Origin: Mantis religiosa
Taxonomy: Eukaryota > Arthropoda > Insecta > Mantodea > Mantidae
Direction: 5' to 3'
NCBI GenBank assembly: GCA_030765055.1
Contig: JAUKNK010000321.1
Span: forward strand, 513,501 to 577,500
DNA length: 64,000 bases
Below are positions 37,025-51,361 of this stretch, piece after piece (the first letter of the stretch is position 1; each line of letters opens with the position of its first letter). The notes under the pieces are model-generated. The model was given only the letters and a program-made list of their open reading frames with translations, had not been told where the DNA came from and made no database searches. The position numbers and the translations under genes were made by a program.

Positions 37025-40000
37025 GGTGGGATTCAGTAGTTGGCTGAAGTAACGTAATCAGTAACAACCCATCTCTAGGTTAGTACCATCACCTGGCGTT
37101 GCATGGCAAGGCAAACGTTGACAAACATGGACGTTATACCGGAAGTGAATATCCACTGTTTGGATGGGATGCAGTGGTTGGCTGAGGCTATGTAATGAGT
37201 AACAACCCATCTCTAGGTTAGTACCATTACCTGGCGTCACATAGCAAGTCAAAAGTTGACAAACACGGCCCTTTTCGAATGGGAATATCCAATGTTTGGG
37301 TGGGATGCAGTGGTTGGCTGAGGTAACATAATCAGTAACAACCCATTTCTAGGTTAGTACCATCACCTGGCGTTGCATGGCAAGACAAAATTTGACAAAC
37401 TTTGACCTTTTATTAGAACTGAATATCTAATGTTTGGATGGGATGCAGTGGTTGGCCGATGCTGTGTAATCAGTAAGACCCCATCTCTAGGTTACTACCA
37501 TCACCTGGCATTGCATGGCAGGCAAAAGTTGACAAACATGGACATTCTTTGAATGCAAATATCCAATGTTTGGCTGGTTTGCAGTGGTTGGCTGAGGTAA
37601 CGTAATCAGTAACAACCCATCTCTAGTTTAGCACCATCACCTGGCGATGCATGGCAAGACAAAAGTTGACAAAATTGGACCTTTTACCAGAAGTGAATAT
37701 CCAATGTTTGGATAGGATGCAGTGTTTGGCTGAGGTTGATTAATCAGTAACAACCAATCTCTAGTATAGTACCATCACCGGGCATTGCATGGCAAGCTAA
37801 AAGTTGACAAACATGGACTTTTTTCAAATGTGAATGTCCAATGTTTGATTGGAATGCAGTGGTTGGCTGAGGTAACGTAATCAGTAACCACTCTTCTGTA
37901 GGTTAGTACCATCACCTGGCGCTGCATTGCAAGGTAAAGGTTGATAAACATGGACGTTTTAATAGAAGTAAATATACACTGTTTGGATAGGATGCAGTGG
38001 TTGGCTGAGTCTTAGTAATCAGTAAAACCCATCTCTAGGTTAGTACCATTACCTGTCGTGGCATGGCAAGGCAAAATTTAACAAATATGTACATTTCTTC
38101 TAATGTGAATATCCACTGTTTCGATCGGATGCAGTGGTTGGCAGAGGCTTGTAATCAGTAACATCCCATCTCTAGGTTAGTACCATTTCCTGGCGTTGCA
38201 TGCCAAGGCAAATGTTGACAAAATTGGACCTTTTTTGAATGTGAATATCCAATGTTTGGGTGGGATGCAGTCATTGGCTGAGGTAACATAATCAGTAACA
38301 ACCCATCTTTAGGTTAGTACCATCACCTGGCGTTGCATGGCAAGGCAAAAGTTGACAAAATTGGACATTTTACCAGAAGTGAATATCCAATGTTTGGATG
38401 GGATGCAGTGTTTGGCTGAGGCTGTGTAATCGCTAACAACCCATCTCTAGGTTAGTACCATCACCTGGCATTGCATGGCAAGGCAAAAGTTGACAAACCT
38501 GGACCTATTTCGAATGTGGATATCCAATATTTGGGTGGGATGCAGTGGTTGGCTGAGGTAACGTAATCACTAACCACTCATCTGTCGGTTAGTACCATCA
38601 CCTGGCGTTGCATGGCAAGGTAAAGGTAGACAAACATGGACGTTTTACCAGAAGTAAATATACACTGTTTGTTTAGGATGCAGTGGTTGGCTGAGGCTTA
38701 GTTATCAGTATCAACCCGTCTCTAAGTTAGTACCATTACCTGTCGTGGCATGGCAAGGCAAAAGCCAAAAATGGACCTTTTTCTTATGTGAATATCCAAT
38801 GTTTGGGTGGGATGCAGTGATTGGCTGAGGCTATGTAATCGGTTACAACCCATCTCTAGTTTAGTACCACCACCTTGCATTATATGGCAAGGCAAACTTT
38901 GACAAACATTTACGTTTTAACAGAAGTTAATATCCAATGTTTGGATGGGATACTGTTGTTGGCTGAAGCTATGTAACCAGTAACAACCCATCTCTAGTTT
39001 AGTACCATCACCTGGCATTGCATGGCAAGGCAAAAGTTGACAAACATGGACCTTTTTCGAATGTGAATATCCAATTTGGTTTGGGTGGGATGCAGTGGTT
39101 GGCTCAGGCTATGTAATCAGTAGCAACCCATCTCTAGCTTAGCACCATTACCTGGCGTTGCATGTCAAGGCAAAATTTGACAAACATGGACATTTTTCGA
39201 ATGTGATTATCCAATGTTTGGGTGGGATGCAGTGGTTGGCTGAGGTAACATAATAAGTAACAACCCATCCCTAGGTTAGTACCATCACCTGACGTTGCAC
39301 GGCAAGGCAAAAGTTGACAAACATGGACCTTTTACCAGAAGTGAATATCCAATGTTTGGATGGGATGCAGTGTTTGGCTGAGGCTGTGTAATCAGTAACA
39401 ACCAATCTCTAGGTTAGTACCATCACCTGGCATTGCATGGCAAGTCAAAAGTTGACAAACCTGGACCTTTTTCGAATGTGAATATCTAATGTTTGGGTGG
39501 GATGCAGTGGTTGGATGAGGTAACGTCATCAGTAACCACTCATCTGTAGGTTAGTACCATCAGCTGACGTTGCATGGCAAGGTAAAGGTTGACAAACATG
39601 GACGTTTTACCAGAAGTAAATGTACACTGTTTGGATAGGATGCAGTGGTTGGTTGAGGCTTAGTAATCAGTAACAACCCGTCTCTAAGTTAGTACCATTA
39701 CCTGTCGTGGCATGATAAGGCAAAAGTTGACAAACATGGACCTTTTTCTTATGTGAATATCCAATGTTTGGGTGGGATGCAGTGGTTGGCTGAGGTAACG
39801 TAAACAGTAACAACCCATCCTTAGGTTAGTACCAGTACCTGGAGTTGCACGGCAAGGCAAAATTTGACAAACATGGCCCTTTTCTAAGAAGTGAATATCC
39901 AATGTTTGGATGGGATTCTGTGGTTGGCTGAGGCTGTGCAATCTGTAACAACCCATCTCTAGTTCAGTACCATCACCTGGCGTTGCATGGCAAGGTAAAA

Positions 40001-43000
40001 GTTGACAAACATGGACGTTTTACCAGAAGTAAATATACACTGTTTGGATAGGATGCAGTGGTTGGCTGAGACTTAGTAATCAGTAACAACCTATCTCAGA
40101 GTTAGTACCATTACCTCTCCTGGCATGGCAAGGCAAAGGATAAAAATCATGGACCTTCTTCTTATGTGAATATCCACTGTCTGGATGGTATGCAGTGGTT
40201 GGCTGAGGCTATGAAATCAGTAACAACCCATCTCTAGGTTAGTACTATCGCCTGGCGTTGCATGGCAAGGCAAAAGTTGACAAACATGGACGTTTTACCA
40301 GAAGTGAATATCCACTCTTTGGATAGGATGCAGTGGTTGGCTGAGGCTATGTAATCAGTAGCAACCCATCTCTAGGTTAGTACCATTACCTGGCTATGCA
40401 TGGCAAGGCAAAATTTGACACACATGGACATTTTTCGAATGTGAATATCCAATGTTTGGTGGGGATGCAGCGGTTGGCTGAGGTAACGTAATCAGTAACA
40501 ACCCATCTCTAGTTTGGCACCATCACCTGGCGATGCATGGCAAGACAAAAGTTGACAAACATGGCCGTTTTAACAGAAGTGAATATCCACTGTGTGGATG
40601 GGATGCAGCGTTTGGCTGAGGCTATGTAATCAGTAACAAGCCATCTCTAGGTTAGTCCTTTCACCTGGCATTGCATGGCAAGGCAAAAGTTGACAAACAT
40701 GGACGTTTTAACAGAAGTGAATATCCAATGTTTGGATGGGATACAGTAGTTGGCTGAAGCTATGTCATCAGTAACAACCTATCTCAAGGTTAGTACCATT
40801 ACCTGGCGTTGCATGGCAAGGCAAAAGTTGACAAACACGGACCTTTTACGAATGTGAATATCCAATTTTTGGGTGGCATGGAGTGGTTGGCTGAGGTCAC
40901 GTTATCAGTAACAACCCATCTCTGGGTTAGTAGCATCACCTGGCGTTGCATGGCAAGGCAAAAGTTGACAAATATGGACGTTTTACCAGAAGTGAATATC
41001 CAATGTTTGGATGGGATGCAGTGGTTGGCTGAGCCTATGTAATCAATAACTACCCATATCTAGGTTAGTACCATCACCTGGCATTGCATGGCAAGGCAAA
41101 AGTTGACAAACCTGGACCTTTTTCTAATGTGAATATCCAATGTTTGGGTGGGATGCAGTGGTTGACTGAGGTAACGCAATCAGTGACAACCCATATCTCG
41201 GTTAGTACCATCACCTGGCATTGCATGGCAAGGCAAAATTTGAGAAACATGGACGTTTTGACGGAAGTGAATATACAATATTTGGATAGAATAGAGTGGT
41301 TGGCTGAAGCTATGTAGTCAGAAGGAACCCATCTCTAGGTTAGTACCATTACCTGGCGTTGCATGGCAAGGCAAAATTTGACAAACATGGACTTTTTCGA
41401 ACGTGAATATCGAATGTTTGGGTGGGATGCAGTGGTTGGCTGAGGTAACGTAATCAGTAACAACCCATCTCTGGTTTAGTAGCATCACCTGGCGTTGCAT
41501 GGCAAGGCACAGTTGACAAACATGGGCGTTTTACCAGAAGTGAATATCGAATGCTTTGATGGGATTCAGTGGTTGGCTGAGGCTATGTAATCAGTAACAA
41601 CCCATCTCTAGGTTAGTACCATTACCTGGCGATGCATGGCAAGGCAAAATTTGAGAAACATGGACGTTTTGACGGAAGTGAATATACAATGTTTGGATAG
41701 AATAGAGTGGTTGGCTGAAGCTATGTAGTCAGAAGGAACCCATCTCTAGGTTAGTACCAGTACCTGGCGTTGCATGGCAAGTCAAAAGTTGACAAACATA
41801 GACCATTTACCAGAAGTGACTATCCACTGTTTGGATAGGATGCAGTGGTTGGCTGAGGCTATGTAATCCGCAAAAATCCATCTCTAGGTTAGTACCACTA
41901 CCTGGCGTTACATGGCAAGGCAAAAGTTGAAAAACATGGAATTTTCGAACGTCAATATCCAATGTTTGGGTGGGATGCAGTGGTTGGCTGAGGTAACGTA
42001 ATCAGTAACAACCCATCTCTGGGTTAGTAGCATCATCTGGCGTTGCATGGCAAGGTAAAAGTTGACAAACATGGACGTTTTACCAGAAGTGAATATCCAA
42101 TGTTTGGATGGGATGCAGTGGTTGGCTGAGGCTATGTAATCAATAACCACCCATATCTAGGTTAGTAGCATCACCTGGCGCTGCATGGCAAGGCAAAAGT
42201 TGACAAACATGGACATTTTTCGAATGTGAATATCCAATGTTTGGGTGGGATGCAGCGGTTGACTGAGGTATCGCAATCAGTAATAACCCATCTCTAGGTT
42301 AGTACCATCACCTGGCATTGCATGTCAAGGCAAAATTTGAGAAACATGGACGTTTTGACGGAAGTGAATATACAATGTTTGGATAGAATAGAGTTGTTGG
42401 CTGAAGCTACGTAGTCAGAAGGAACACATATCTAGGATAGTACCATTACCTGGCGTTGCATGGCAAGGCAAAAGTTGACAAACATGGACTTTTTCGAACG
42501 TGAATATCGAATGTTAGGGTGGGATGCAGTGGTTGGCTGAGGTAACGTAATCAGTAACAGCCCATCTCTGGTTTAGTAGCATCACCTGGTGTTGCATGGC
42601 AAGGCAAAGTTGACAAACATGGGCGTTTTACCAGAAGTGAATATTGAATGCTTTGATGGGAGTCAGTGGTTGGCTGAGGCTATGTAATCAGTAACAACCC
42701 ATCTCTAGGTTAGTACCATTACCTGGCGATGCATGGCAAGGCAAAATTTGAGAAACATGGATGTTTTGACGGAAGTGAATATACAATGTTTGGATAGAAT
42801 AGAGTGGTTGGCTGAAGCTATGTAGTCAGAAGGAACCCATCTCTAGGTTAGTACCATTACCTGGCGTTGCATGGCAAGGCAAAAGTTGACAAACATGGGC
42901 GTTTTACAAGAAGTGAATATCGAATGCTTTGATGGGATTCAGTGGCTGACTGAGGTAACGCAATCAGTAACAACCCATCTCTCGGTTAGTACCATTACCT

Positions 43001-43695
43001 GGCGTTGCATGGCAAGGCAAAAGTTGACAAACATGGACATTTTGCGAATGTGAATATCCATTGTTTGGGTGGGATGCAGTAGTTGGCTGAAGTAACGTAA
43101 TCAGTTACAACCCATCTCTAGGTTAGTACCATCATTTGGCGTTGCATGGCAAGGCAAAAGTTGACAAACATGGATGTTATACCGGAAGTGAATATCCACT
43201 GTTTGGATGGGATGCAGCGTTTGGCTGAGGCTATGTAATCAGTAACAACCCATCTCTAGGTTAGTACTGTCACCTGGCATTGCATGGCAAGGCAAAAGTT
43301 GACAAACATGGACGTTTTAACAGAAGTGAATATCGAATGCTTTGATGGGATTCAGTGGTTGACTGAGGTAACGCAATCAGTAACAACCCATTTCTAGGTT
43401 AGTACCATCACCTGGCGTTGCATGGCAAGACAAAAGTTGAAAAACTTTGACCTTTTATTAGAACTGAATATCTAATGCTTGGATGGGATGCAGTGGTTGG
43501 CCGATGCTGTGTAATCAGTAACACCCCATCTCTAGGTTAGTACCATCACCTGGCATTGCATGGCAAGGCATAAGTTGACAAACATGGACAGTTTTTGAAT
43601 GCGAATATCCAATGTTTGGCTGGTTTGCAGTGGTTGGCTGAGGTAACGTAATCAGTAACAACCCATCTCTAGTTTAGCACCATCACCTGGCGATG
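37025..43695. repeat. Block B duplication, copy 2
   Basis: Partner of 29,750-34,440. Near 42,430 the best partner switches to ~36,111 (offset 6,319, 46 monomers; shared ATCTAGGATAGTACC), and near 43,174 to 37,131 (offset 6,043; shared GTTATACCGGAAGTG). From ~43,388 a third copy of the fragment seen at ~30,070 and ~37,345 occurs (CTTTGACCTTTTATTAGAAC). The segment is therefore a mosaic of earlier block B pieces. Confidence 0.75.
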
Positions 43696-45441
43696 CATGG
43701 CAAGACAAAGGTTGACAAACATGGACGTTTTACCAGAAGTGAATATCCACTGTGTGAATGGGATGCAGCGTTTGGCTGAGGCTATGTAATCAGTAACAAC
43801 CCATCTCCAGGTTAGTACTGTCACCTGGCATTGCATGGCAAGGCAAAAGTTGACAAACATGGACGCTTTAACAGAAGTGAATATCGATTGCTTTGATGGG
43901 ATTCAGTGGTTGACTGAGGTAACGCAATCAGTAACAACCCATCACTCGGTTAGTACCATTACCTGGCATTGCATGGCAAGGCAAAATTTGAGAAACATGG
44001 ACCTTTTTCGAATGTGAATATCCTATGTTTGTGTGGGATGCAATAGTTGGCTGAAGTAACGTAATCAGTAACAACCCATCTCTAGGTTAGTACCATCACC
44101 TGGCATTTCATGGCAAGTCAAAAGGTGACAAACATGGACCTTTTTACAAACGTGAATATCAAATGTTTGGGTGGGATCCACTGGTTGGCTGAGGTAAAGT
44201 TATCAGTAACAATCCCTCTCTAGGTTAGTACCATTACCTGGCGTTGCATGCCAAGGCAAAAGTTGACAAACGTGGACCTTTTTGGAATGTGAATATCCAA
44301 TGTTTCGGTGGGATGCAGTGGTTGGCTGAGGTAACATAATCAGTAACAACCCATCTTTAGGTTAGTACCGTCACCTGGCGTTGCATGGCAAGGCAAAAGT
44401 TGCCAAAATTGGACATGTTACCAGAAGTGAATATCCAATGTTTGGATGGGACGCAGTGTTTGGCTGAGGCTGTGTAATCAGTAACAACCCATCTCTAGGT
44501 TAGTACATCACATGGCATTGCATGGCAAGGCAAAAGTTGACAAACCTGGACCTTTTTCGAATGTGAATATCCAATACTTGGGTGGGATGCAGTGGTTGGC
44601 TGAGGTAACGTAATCAGAAGCAACCCATCTCTAGGTTATTTCCATTACCTGGTGTTGCATGGCAAGACTAAAGTTGATAAACATGGACCTGTTACCAGAA
44701 TTGAATATCCAAAGTTGGGATGGGATACAGTGGTTGGCTGAAGCTATGTAATCAGTAACAACCCATCTCTAGGTTAGTACCATCACCTGACGATGCATGA
44801 CAAGGCAAAAGTTGACAAACCTGGACCTTTTTCGAATGTGAATATCCAATGTCTGGGAGGCATGCAGTGATTGGCTGAGGTTACGTAATGAGTAACAAAC
44901 AATTGCTAAATTAGTACCACCACCTGGCGTTGCATGGCAAAGACTAAGTTTACAAACATGAACATTTTGTCAAATGTCAATATCCAAAGATTCGGAGGCA
45001 TGCAGTGATTGGCTGAGGTCACGTAATCAGTAACAAACCATTGCTAGATTAAAACCACCACCTTAGCGTTGCATGGCAAGGACTAAGTTTACAAACATGA
45101 ACATTTTGTCAAATGTCAATATCCAAAGATTCGGAGGCATGCAGTGTACGGCTGAAGTTACGTAATCAATAACAAACCATCGCTAGATTAGTGCCACCAC
45201 TTGGCATTGCATGGCAAGGACTAAGTTCACAAACATGGACAACTTGTAAAATGTCACTATCCAAAGACTCGGGGGCATGCAGAGTTTGGCTGAATTTACA
45301 AAATCAGTAACAACCCATTGCTAGATTAGTACCACAACCTTAGCGTTCCATGGCAAGGACTATGTTTACAAACGTGAACATTTTGGAAATGCCAATATCC
45401 AAAGACTCGGAGGCATTCAGTGATTGGCTGAAGTTACGTAA
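43696..45441. repeat. B-to-A' junction and partial HOR unit A'0
   Basis: 43,696 onward matches window position 1 onward at offset 43,695 to about position 1,450. This includes the rare GTGTGAATGGGATGC monomer and the CATTTCATGGCAAGTC segment. The alpha-to-beta switch is near 44,864. The beta tract is the shortest seen (~4.5 monomers), two monomers less than in the window-start unit. Confidence 0.85.
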
Positions 45442-47505
45442 TCAATAACAACCCATCGCTAGATTAGTACCACCTCCTGACGTTGCATGACAAGGCAAAA
45501 GTTGACAAACATGGACTTTTTCGAATGTGAATATCGAATGTTTGGGTGGGATATAGTGGTTGGCTGAGGTAACGTAATCAGTAACAACCCATCTCTGGTT
45601 TAGTAGCATCACCTGGCGTTGCATGGCAAGGCAAAGTTGACAAGCATGGGCGTTTTACCAGAAGTGAATATCGAATGCTTTGATGGGATTCAGTGGTTGG
45701 CTGAGGCTATGTAATCAGTAACAACCCATCTCTAGGTTAGTACCATTACCTGGCTATGCATGGCAAGGCAAAATTTGAGAAACATGGATGTTTTGACGGA
45801 AGTGAATATACAATGTTTGGATAGAATAGAGTGGTTGGCTGAAGCTATGTAGTCAGAAGGAACCCATCTCTAGGTTAGTACCATTACCTGGCGTTGCCTG
45901 GCAAGGCAAAAGTTGACAAACACGGGCGTTTTACAAGAAGTGAATATCGAATGCTTTGATGGGATTCAGTGGTTGACTGAGGTAACGCAATCAGTAACAA
46001 CGCATCTCTCGGTTAGTACCATCACCTGGAATTGCATGGCAAGGAAAAATTTGAGAAACATGGACCTTTTTCGAATGTGAATATCCTATGTTTGTGTGGG
46101 ATGCAATAGTTGGCTGAAGTAACGTAATCAGTAACAACCCATCTCTAGGTTAGTACCATCACCTGGCATTTCATGGCAAGTCAAAAGGTGACAAACATGG
46201 ACCTTTTTACAAACGTGAATATCCAATGTTTGGGTGGGATGCACTGGTTGGCAGAGGTAAAGTTATCAGTAACAATCCCTCTCTAGGTTAGTATCATTAC
46301 CTGGCGTTGCATGCCAAGACAAAAGTTGACAAACGTGGACCTTTTTGGAATGTGAATATCCAGTGTTTCGGTGGGATGCAGTGGTTGGCTGAGGTAACAT
46401 AATCAGTAACAACCCATCTTTAGGTTAGTACCGTCACCTGGCGTTGCATGGCAAGGCAAAAGTTGCCAAAATTGGACATGTTACCAGAAGTGAATATCCA
46501 AAGTTTGGATGGGATGCAGTGTTTGGCTGAGGCTGTGTAATCAGTAACAACCCATCTCTAGGTTAGTACATCACATGGCATTGCATGGCAAGGCAAAAGT
46601 TGACAAACCTGGACCTTTTTCGAATGTGAATATCCAATGTTTGGGAGGCATGCAGTGATTGGTTGAGGTTACGTAATGAGTAACAAACAATTGCTAAATT
46701 AGTACCACCACCTGGCGTTGCATGGCAAAGACTAAGTTTACAAACATGAACATTTTGTCAAATGTCAATATCCAAAGATTGGGAGGCATGCAGTGATTGG
46801 CTGAGGTCCCGTAATCAGTAACAAACCATTGCTAGATTAGTACCACCACCTTAGCGTTGCATGGCAAGGACTAAGTTTACAAACATGAACATTTTGTCAA
46901 ATGTCAATATCCAAAGATTCGGAGGCATGCAGTGAACGGCTGAAGTTACGTAATCAATAACAACCCTTCGCTAGATTAGTACCACCAACTGGCATTGCAT
47001 GGCAAGGATTAAGTTCACAAACATGGACATTTTGTCAAATGTCAATATCCAAAGATTCGGAGGCATGCAGTGTACGGCTGAAGTTACGTAATCAATAACA
47101 ACCCATCGCTAGATCAGTACCACCACCTGGCATTGCATGGCAAGGACAAAGTTCACATACATGGACATTTTGTCAAATTTTAATATCCATAGATTCGGAG
47201 GCATGCAGTGAACGGCTGAAGTTACGTAATCAATAACAAACCATCGCTAGATTAGTGCCACCACTTGGCATTGCATGGCAAGGACTAAGTTCACAAACAT
47301 GGACAACTTGTAAAATGTCACTATCCAAAGACTCGGGGGCATGCAGAGTTTGGCTGAATTTACAAAATCAGTAACAACCCATTGCTAGATTAGTACCACA
47401 ACCTTAGCGTTCCATGGCAAGGACTAAGTTTACAAACGTGAACATTTTGGAAATGCCAATATCCAAAGACTCGGAGGCATTCAGTGATTGGCTGAAGTTA
47501 CGTAA
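45442..47505. repeat. HOR unit A'1, 15-mer, 2064 bp
   Basis: 17-mer plan lacking two alpha monomers. Near 46,640 the segment that normally continues TTTGGGTGGGATGC runs directly into TTTGGGAGGCATGCAGTG, skipping the GTTATTTCCATTACC dimer. The beta tract (~46,642-47,543) is the full 6.6-monomer form. Confidence 0.85.
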
Positions 47506-49433
47506 TCAATAACAACCCATCGCTAGATTAGTACCACCTCCTGACGTTGCATGACAAGGCAAAAGTTGACAAACATGGACTTTTTCGAATGTGAATATCG
47601 AATGTTTGGGTGGGATATAGTGTTTGGCTGAGGTAACGTAATCAGTAACAACCCATCTCTGGTTTAGTAGCATCACCTGGCGTTGCATAGCAAGGCAAAG
47701 TTGACAAACATGGGCGTTTTACCAGAAGTGAATATCGAATGCTTTGATGGGATTCAGTGGTTGGCTGAGGCTATGTAATCAGTAACAACCCATCTCTAGG
47801 TTAGTACCATTACCTGGCTATGCACGGCAAGGCAAAATTTGAGAAACATGGATGTTTTGACGGAAGTGAATATACAATGTTTGGATAGAATAGAGTGGTT
47901 GGCTGAAGCTATGTAGTCAGAAGGAACCCATCTCTAGGTTAGTATCATTACCTGGCGTTGCCTGGCAAGGCAAAAGTTGACAAACACGGGCGTTTTACAA
48001 GAAGTGAATATCGAATGCTTTGATGGGATTCAGTGGTTGACTGAGGTAACGCAATCAGTAACAACCCATCTCTCGGTTAGTACCATCACCTGGCATTGCA
48101 TGGCAAGGAAAAATTTGAGAAACATGGACCTTTTTCGAATGTGAATATCCTATGTTTGTGTGGGATGCAATAGTTGGCTGAAGTAACGTAATCAGTAACA
48201 ACCCATCTCTAGGTTAGTACCATCACCTGGCATTTCATGGCAAGTCAAAAGGTGACAAACATGGACCTTTTTACAAACGTGAATATCCAATGTTTGGGTG
48301 GGATGCACTGGTTGGCTGAGGTAAAGTTATCAGTAACAATCCCTCTCTAGGTTATTTCCATTACCTGGTGTTGCATGGCAAGGCTAAAGTTGATAAACAT
48401 GGACCTGTTACCAGAATTGAATATCCAAAGTTGGGATGGGATACAGTGGTTGGCTGAAGCTATGTAATCAGTAACAACCCATCTCTAGGTTAGTACCATC
48501 ACCTGGCGATGCATGACAAGGCAAAAGTTGACAAACCTGGACCTTTTTCGAATGTGAATATCCAATGTTTGGGAGGCATGCAGTGATTGGTTGAGGTTAC
48601 GTAATGAGTAACAAACAATTGCTAAATTAGTACCACCACCTGGCGTTGCATGGCAAAGACTAAGTTTACAAACAGGAACATTTTGTCAAATGTCAATATC
48701 CAAAGATTGGGAGGCATGCAGTGATTGGCTGAGGTCACGTAATCAGTAACAAACCATTGCTAGATTAGTACCACCACCTTAGCGTTGCATGGCAAGGACT
48801 AAGTTTACAAACATGAACATTTTGTCAAATGTCAATATCCAAAGATTCGGAGGCATGCAGTGAACGGCTGAAGTTACGTGATCAATAACAACCCATCGCT
48901 GGATTAGTACCACCAACTGGCATTGCATGGCAAGGATTAAGTTCACAAACATGGACATTTTGTCAAATGTCAATATCCAAAGATTCGGAGGCATGCAGTG
49001 TACGGCTGAAGTTACGTAATCAATAACAACCCATCGCTAGATCAGTACCACCACCTGGCATTGCATGGCAAGGACAAAGTTCACATACATGGACATTTTG
49101 TCAAATTTTAATATCCATAGATTCGGAGGCATGCAGTGAACGGCTGAAGTTACGTAATGAATAACAAACTATCGCTAGATTAGTGCCACCACTTGGCATT
49201 GCATGGCAAGGACTAAGTTCACAAACATGGACAACTTGTAAAATGTCACTATCCAAAGACTCGGGGGCATGCAGAGTTTGGCTGATTTTACAAAATAAGT
49301 AACAACCCATTGCTAGATTAGTACCACAACTTCAGCGTTCCATGGCAAGGACTAAGTTTACAAACGTGAACATTTTGGAAATGCCAATATCCAAAGACTC
49401 GGAGGCATTCAGTGATTGGCTGAAGTTACGTAA
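47506..49433. repeat. HOR unit A'2, 14-mer, 1928 bp
   Basis: 17-mer plan lacking three alpha monomers: AACAATCCCTCTCTAGGTTA near 48,350 is joined directly to TTTCCATTACCTGGTG. Full 6.6-monomer beta tract from ~48,570. Private variants shared with the next unit include AAACAGGAACATTTTG and TACGTGATCAATAAC. Confidence 0.85.
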
Positions 49434-51361
49434 TCAATAACAACCCATCGCTAGATTAGTACCACCTCCTGACGTTGCATGACAAGGCAAAAGTTGACAA
49501 ACATGGACTTTTTCGAATGTGAATATCGAATGCTTGGGTGGGATATAGTGGTTGGCTGAGGTAACGTAATCAGTAACAAGCCATCTCTGGTTTAGTAGCA
49601 TCACCTGGCGTTGCATGGCAAGGCAAAGTTGACAAACATGGGCGTTTTACCAGAAGTGAATATCGAATGCTTTGATGGGATTCAGTGGTTGGCTGAGGCT
49701 ATGTAATCAGTAACAACCCATCTCTAGGTTAGTACCATTACCTGGCTATGCATGGCAAGGCAAAATTTGAGAAACATGGATGTTTTGACGGAAGTGAATA
49801 TACAATGTTTGGATAGAATAGAGTGGTTGGCTGAAGCTATGTAGTAAGAAGGAACCCATCTCTAGGTTAGTACCATTACCTGGCGTTGCCTGGCAAGGCA
49901 AAAGTTGACAAACACGGGCGTTTTACAAGAAGTGAATATCGAATGCTTTGATGGGATTCAGTGGTTGACTGAGGTAACGCAATCAGTAACAACCCATCTC
50001 TCGGTTAGTACCATCACCTGGCATTGCATGGCAAGGAAAAATTTGAGAAACATGGACCTTTTTCGAATGTGAATATCCTATGTTTGTGTGGGATGCAATA
50101 GTTGGCTGAAGTAACGTAATCAGTAACAACCCATCTCTAGGTTAGTACCATCACCTGGCATTTCATGGCAAGTCAAAAGGTGACAAACATGGACCTTTTT
50201 ACAAACGTGAATATCCAATGTTTGGGTGGGATGCACTGGTTGGCTGAGGTAAAGTTATCAGTAACAATCCCTCTCTAGGTTATTTCCATTACCTGGTGTT
50301 GCATGGCAAGGCTAAAGTTGATAAACATGGACCTGTTACCAGAATTGAATATCCAAAGTTGGGATGGGATACAGTGGTTGGCTGAAGCTATGTAATCAGT
50401 AACAACCCATCTCTAGGTTAGTACCATCACCTGGCGATGCATGACAAGGCAAAAGTTGACAAACCTGGACCTTTTTCGAATGTGAATATCCAATGTTTGG
50501 GAGGCATGCAGTGATTGGTTGAGGTTACGTAATGAGTAACAAACAATTGCTAAATTAGTACCACCACCTGGCGTTGCATGGCAAAGACTAAGTTTACAAA
50601 CAGGAACATTTTGTCAAATGTCAATATCCAAAGATTGGGAGGCATGCAGTGATTGGCTCAGGTCACGTAATCAGTAACAAACCATTGCTAGATTAGTACC
50701 ACCACCTTAGCGTTGCATGGCAAGGACTAAGTTTACAAACATGAACATTTTGTCAAATGTCAATATCCAAAGATTCGGAGGCATGCAGTGAACGGCTGAA
50801 GTTACGTGATCAATAACAACCCATCGCTGGATTAGTACCACCAACTGGCATTGCATGGCAAGGATTAAGTTCACAAACATGGACATTTTGTCAAATGTCA
50901 ATATCCAAAGATTCGGAGGCATGCAGTGTACGGCTGAAGTTACGTAATCAATAACAACCCATCGCTAGATCAGTACCACCACCTGGCATTGCATGGCAAG
51001 GACAAAGTTCACATACATGGACATTTTGTCAAATTTTAATATCCATAGATTCGGAGGCATGCAGTGAACGGCTGAAGTTACGTAATGAATAACAAACTAT
51101 CGCTAGATTAGTGCCACCACTTGGCATTGCATGGCAAGGACTAAGTTCACAAACATGGACAACTTGTAAAATGTCACTATCCAAAGACTCGGGGGCATGC
51201 AGAGTTTGGCTGAATTTACAAAATAAGTAACAACCCATTGCTAGATTAGTACCACAACTTCAGCGTTCCATGGCAAGGACTAAGTTTACAAACGTGAACA
51301 TTTTGGAAATGCCAATATCCAAAGACTCGGAGGCATTCAGTGATTGGCTGAAGTTACGTAA
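49434..51361. repeat. HOR unit A'3, 14-mer, 1928 bp
   Basis: Tandem near-identical copy of the preceding 14-mer at offset 1,928, with the same three-monomer deletion (~50,278) and the same private variants. The shared deletion shows that the 14-mer was copied as a unit after it formed. Beta tract from ~50,498. Confidence 0.85.

Larger units (their letters stand above)
21668..43880. repeat. Block B: all-alpha heterogeneous satellite
   Basis: About 160 alpha monomers, mostly alternating alpha1 and alpha2, without any beta monomer. Neighbouring dimers differ from each other much more than HOR copies do in block A. The block contains a large duplication (29,750 onward versus 37,025 onward), a 1,646-bp tandem duplication (34,176 versus 35,822), repeats of a GTCAGAAGGAACCC variant monomer (from ~33,353) and several shortened monomers. 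The right boundary is set where sequence becomes equivalent to position ~185 of the window. Confidence 0.85.
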
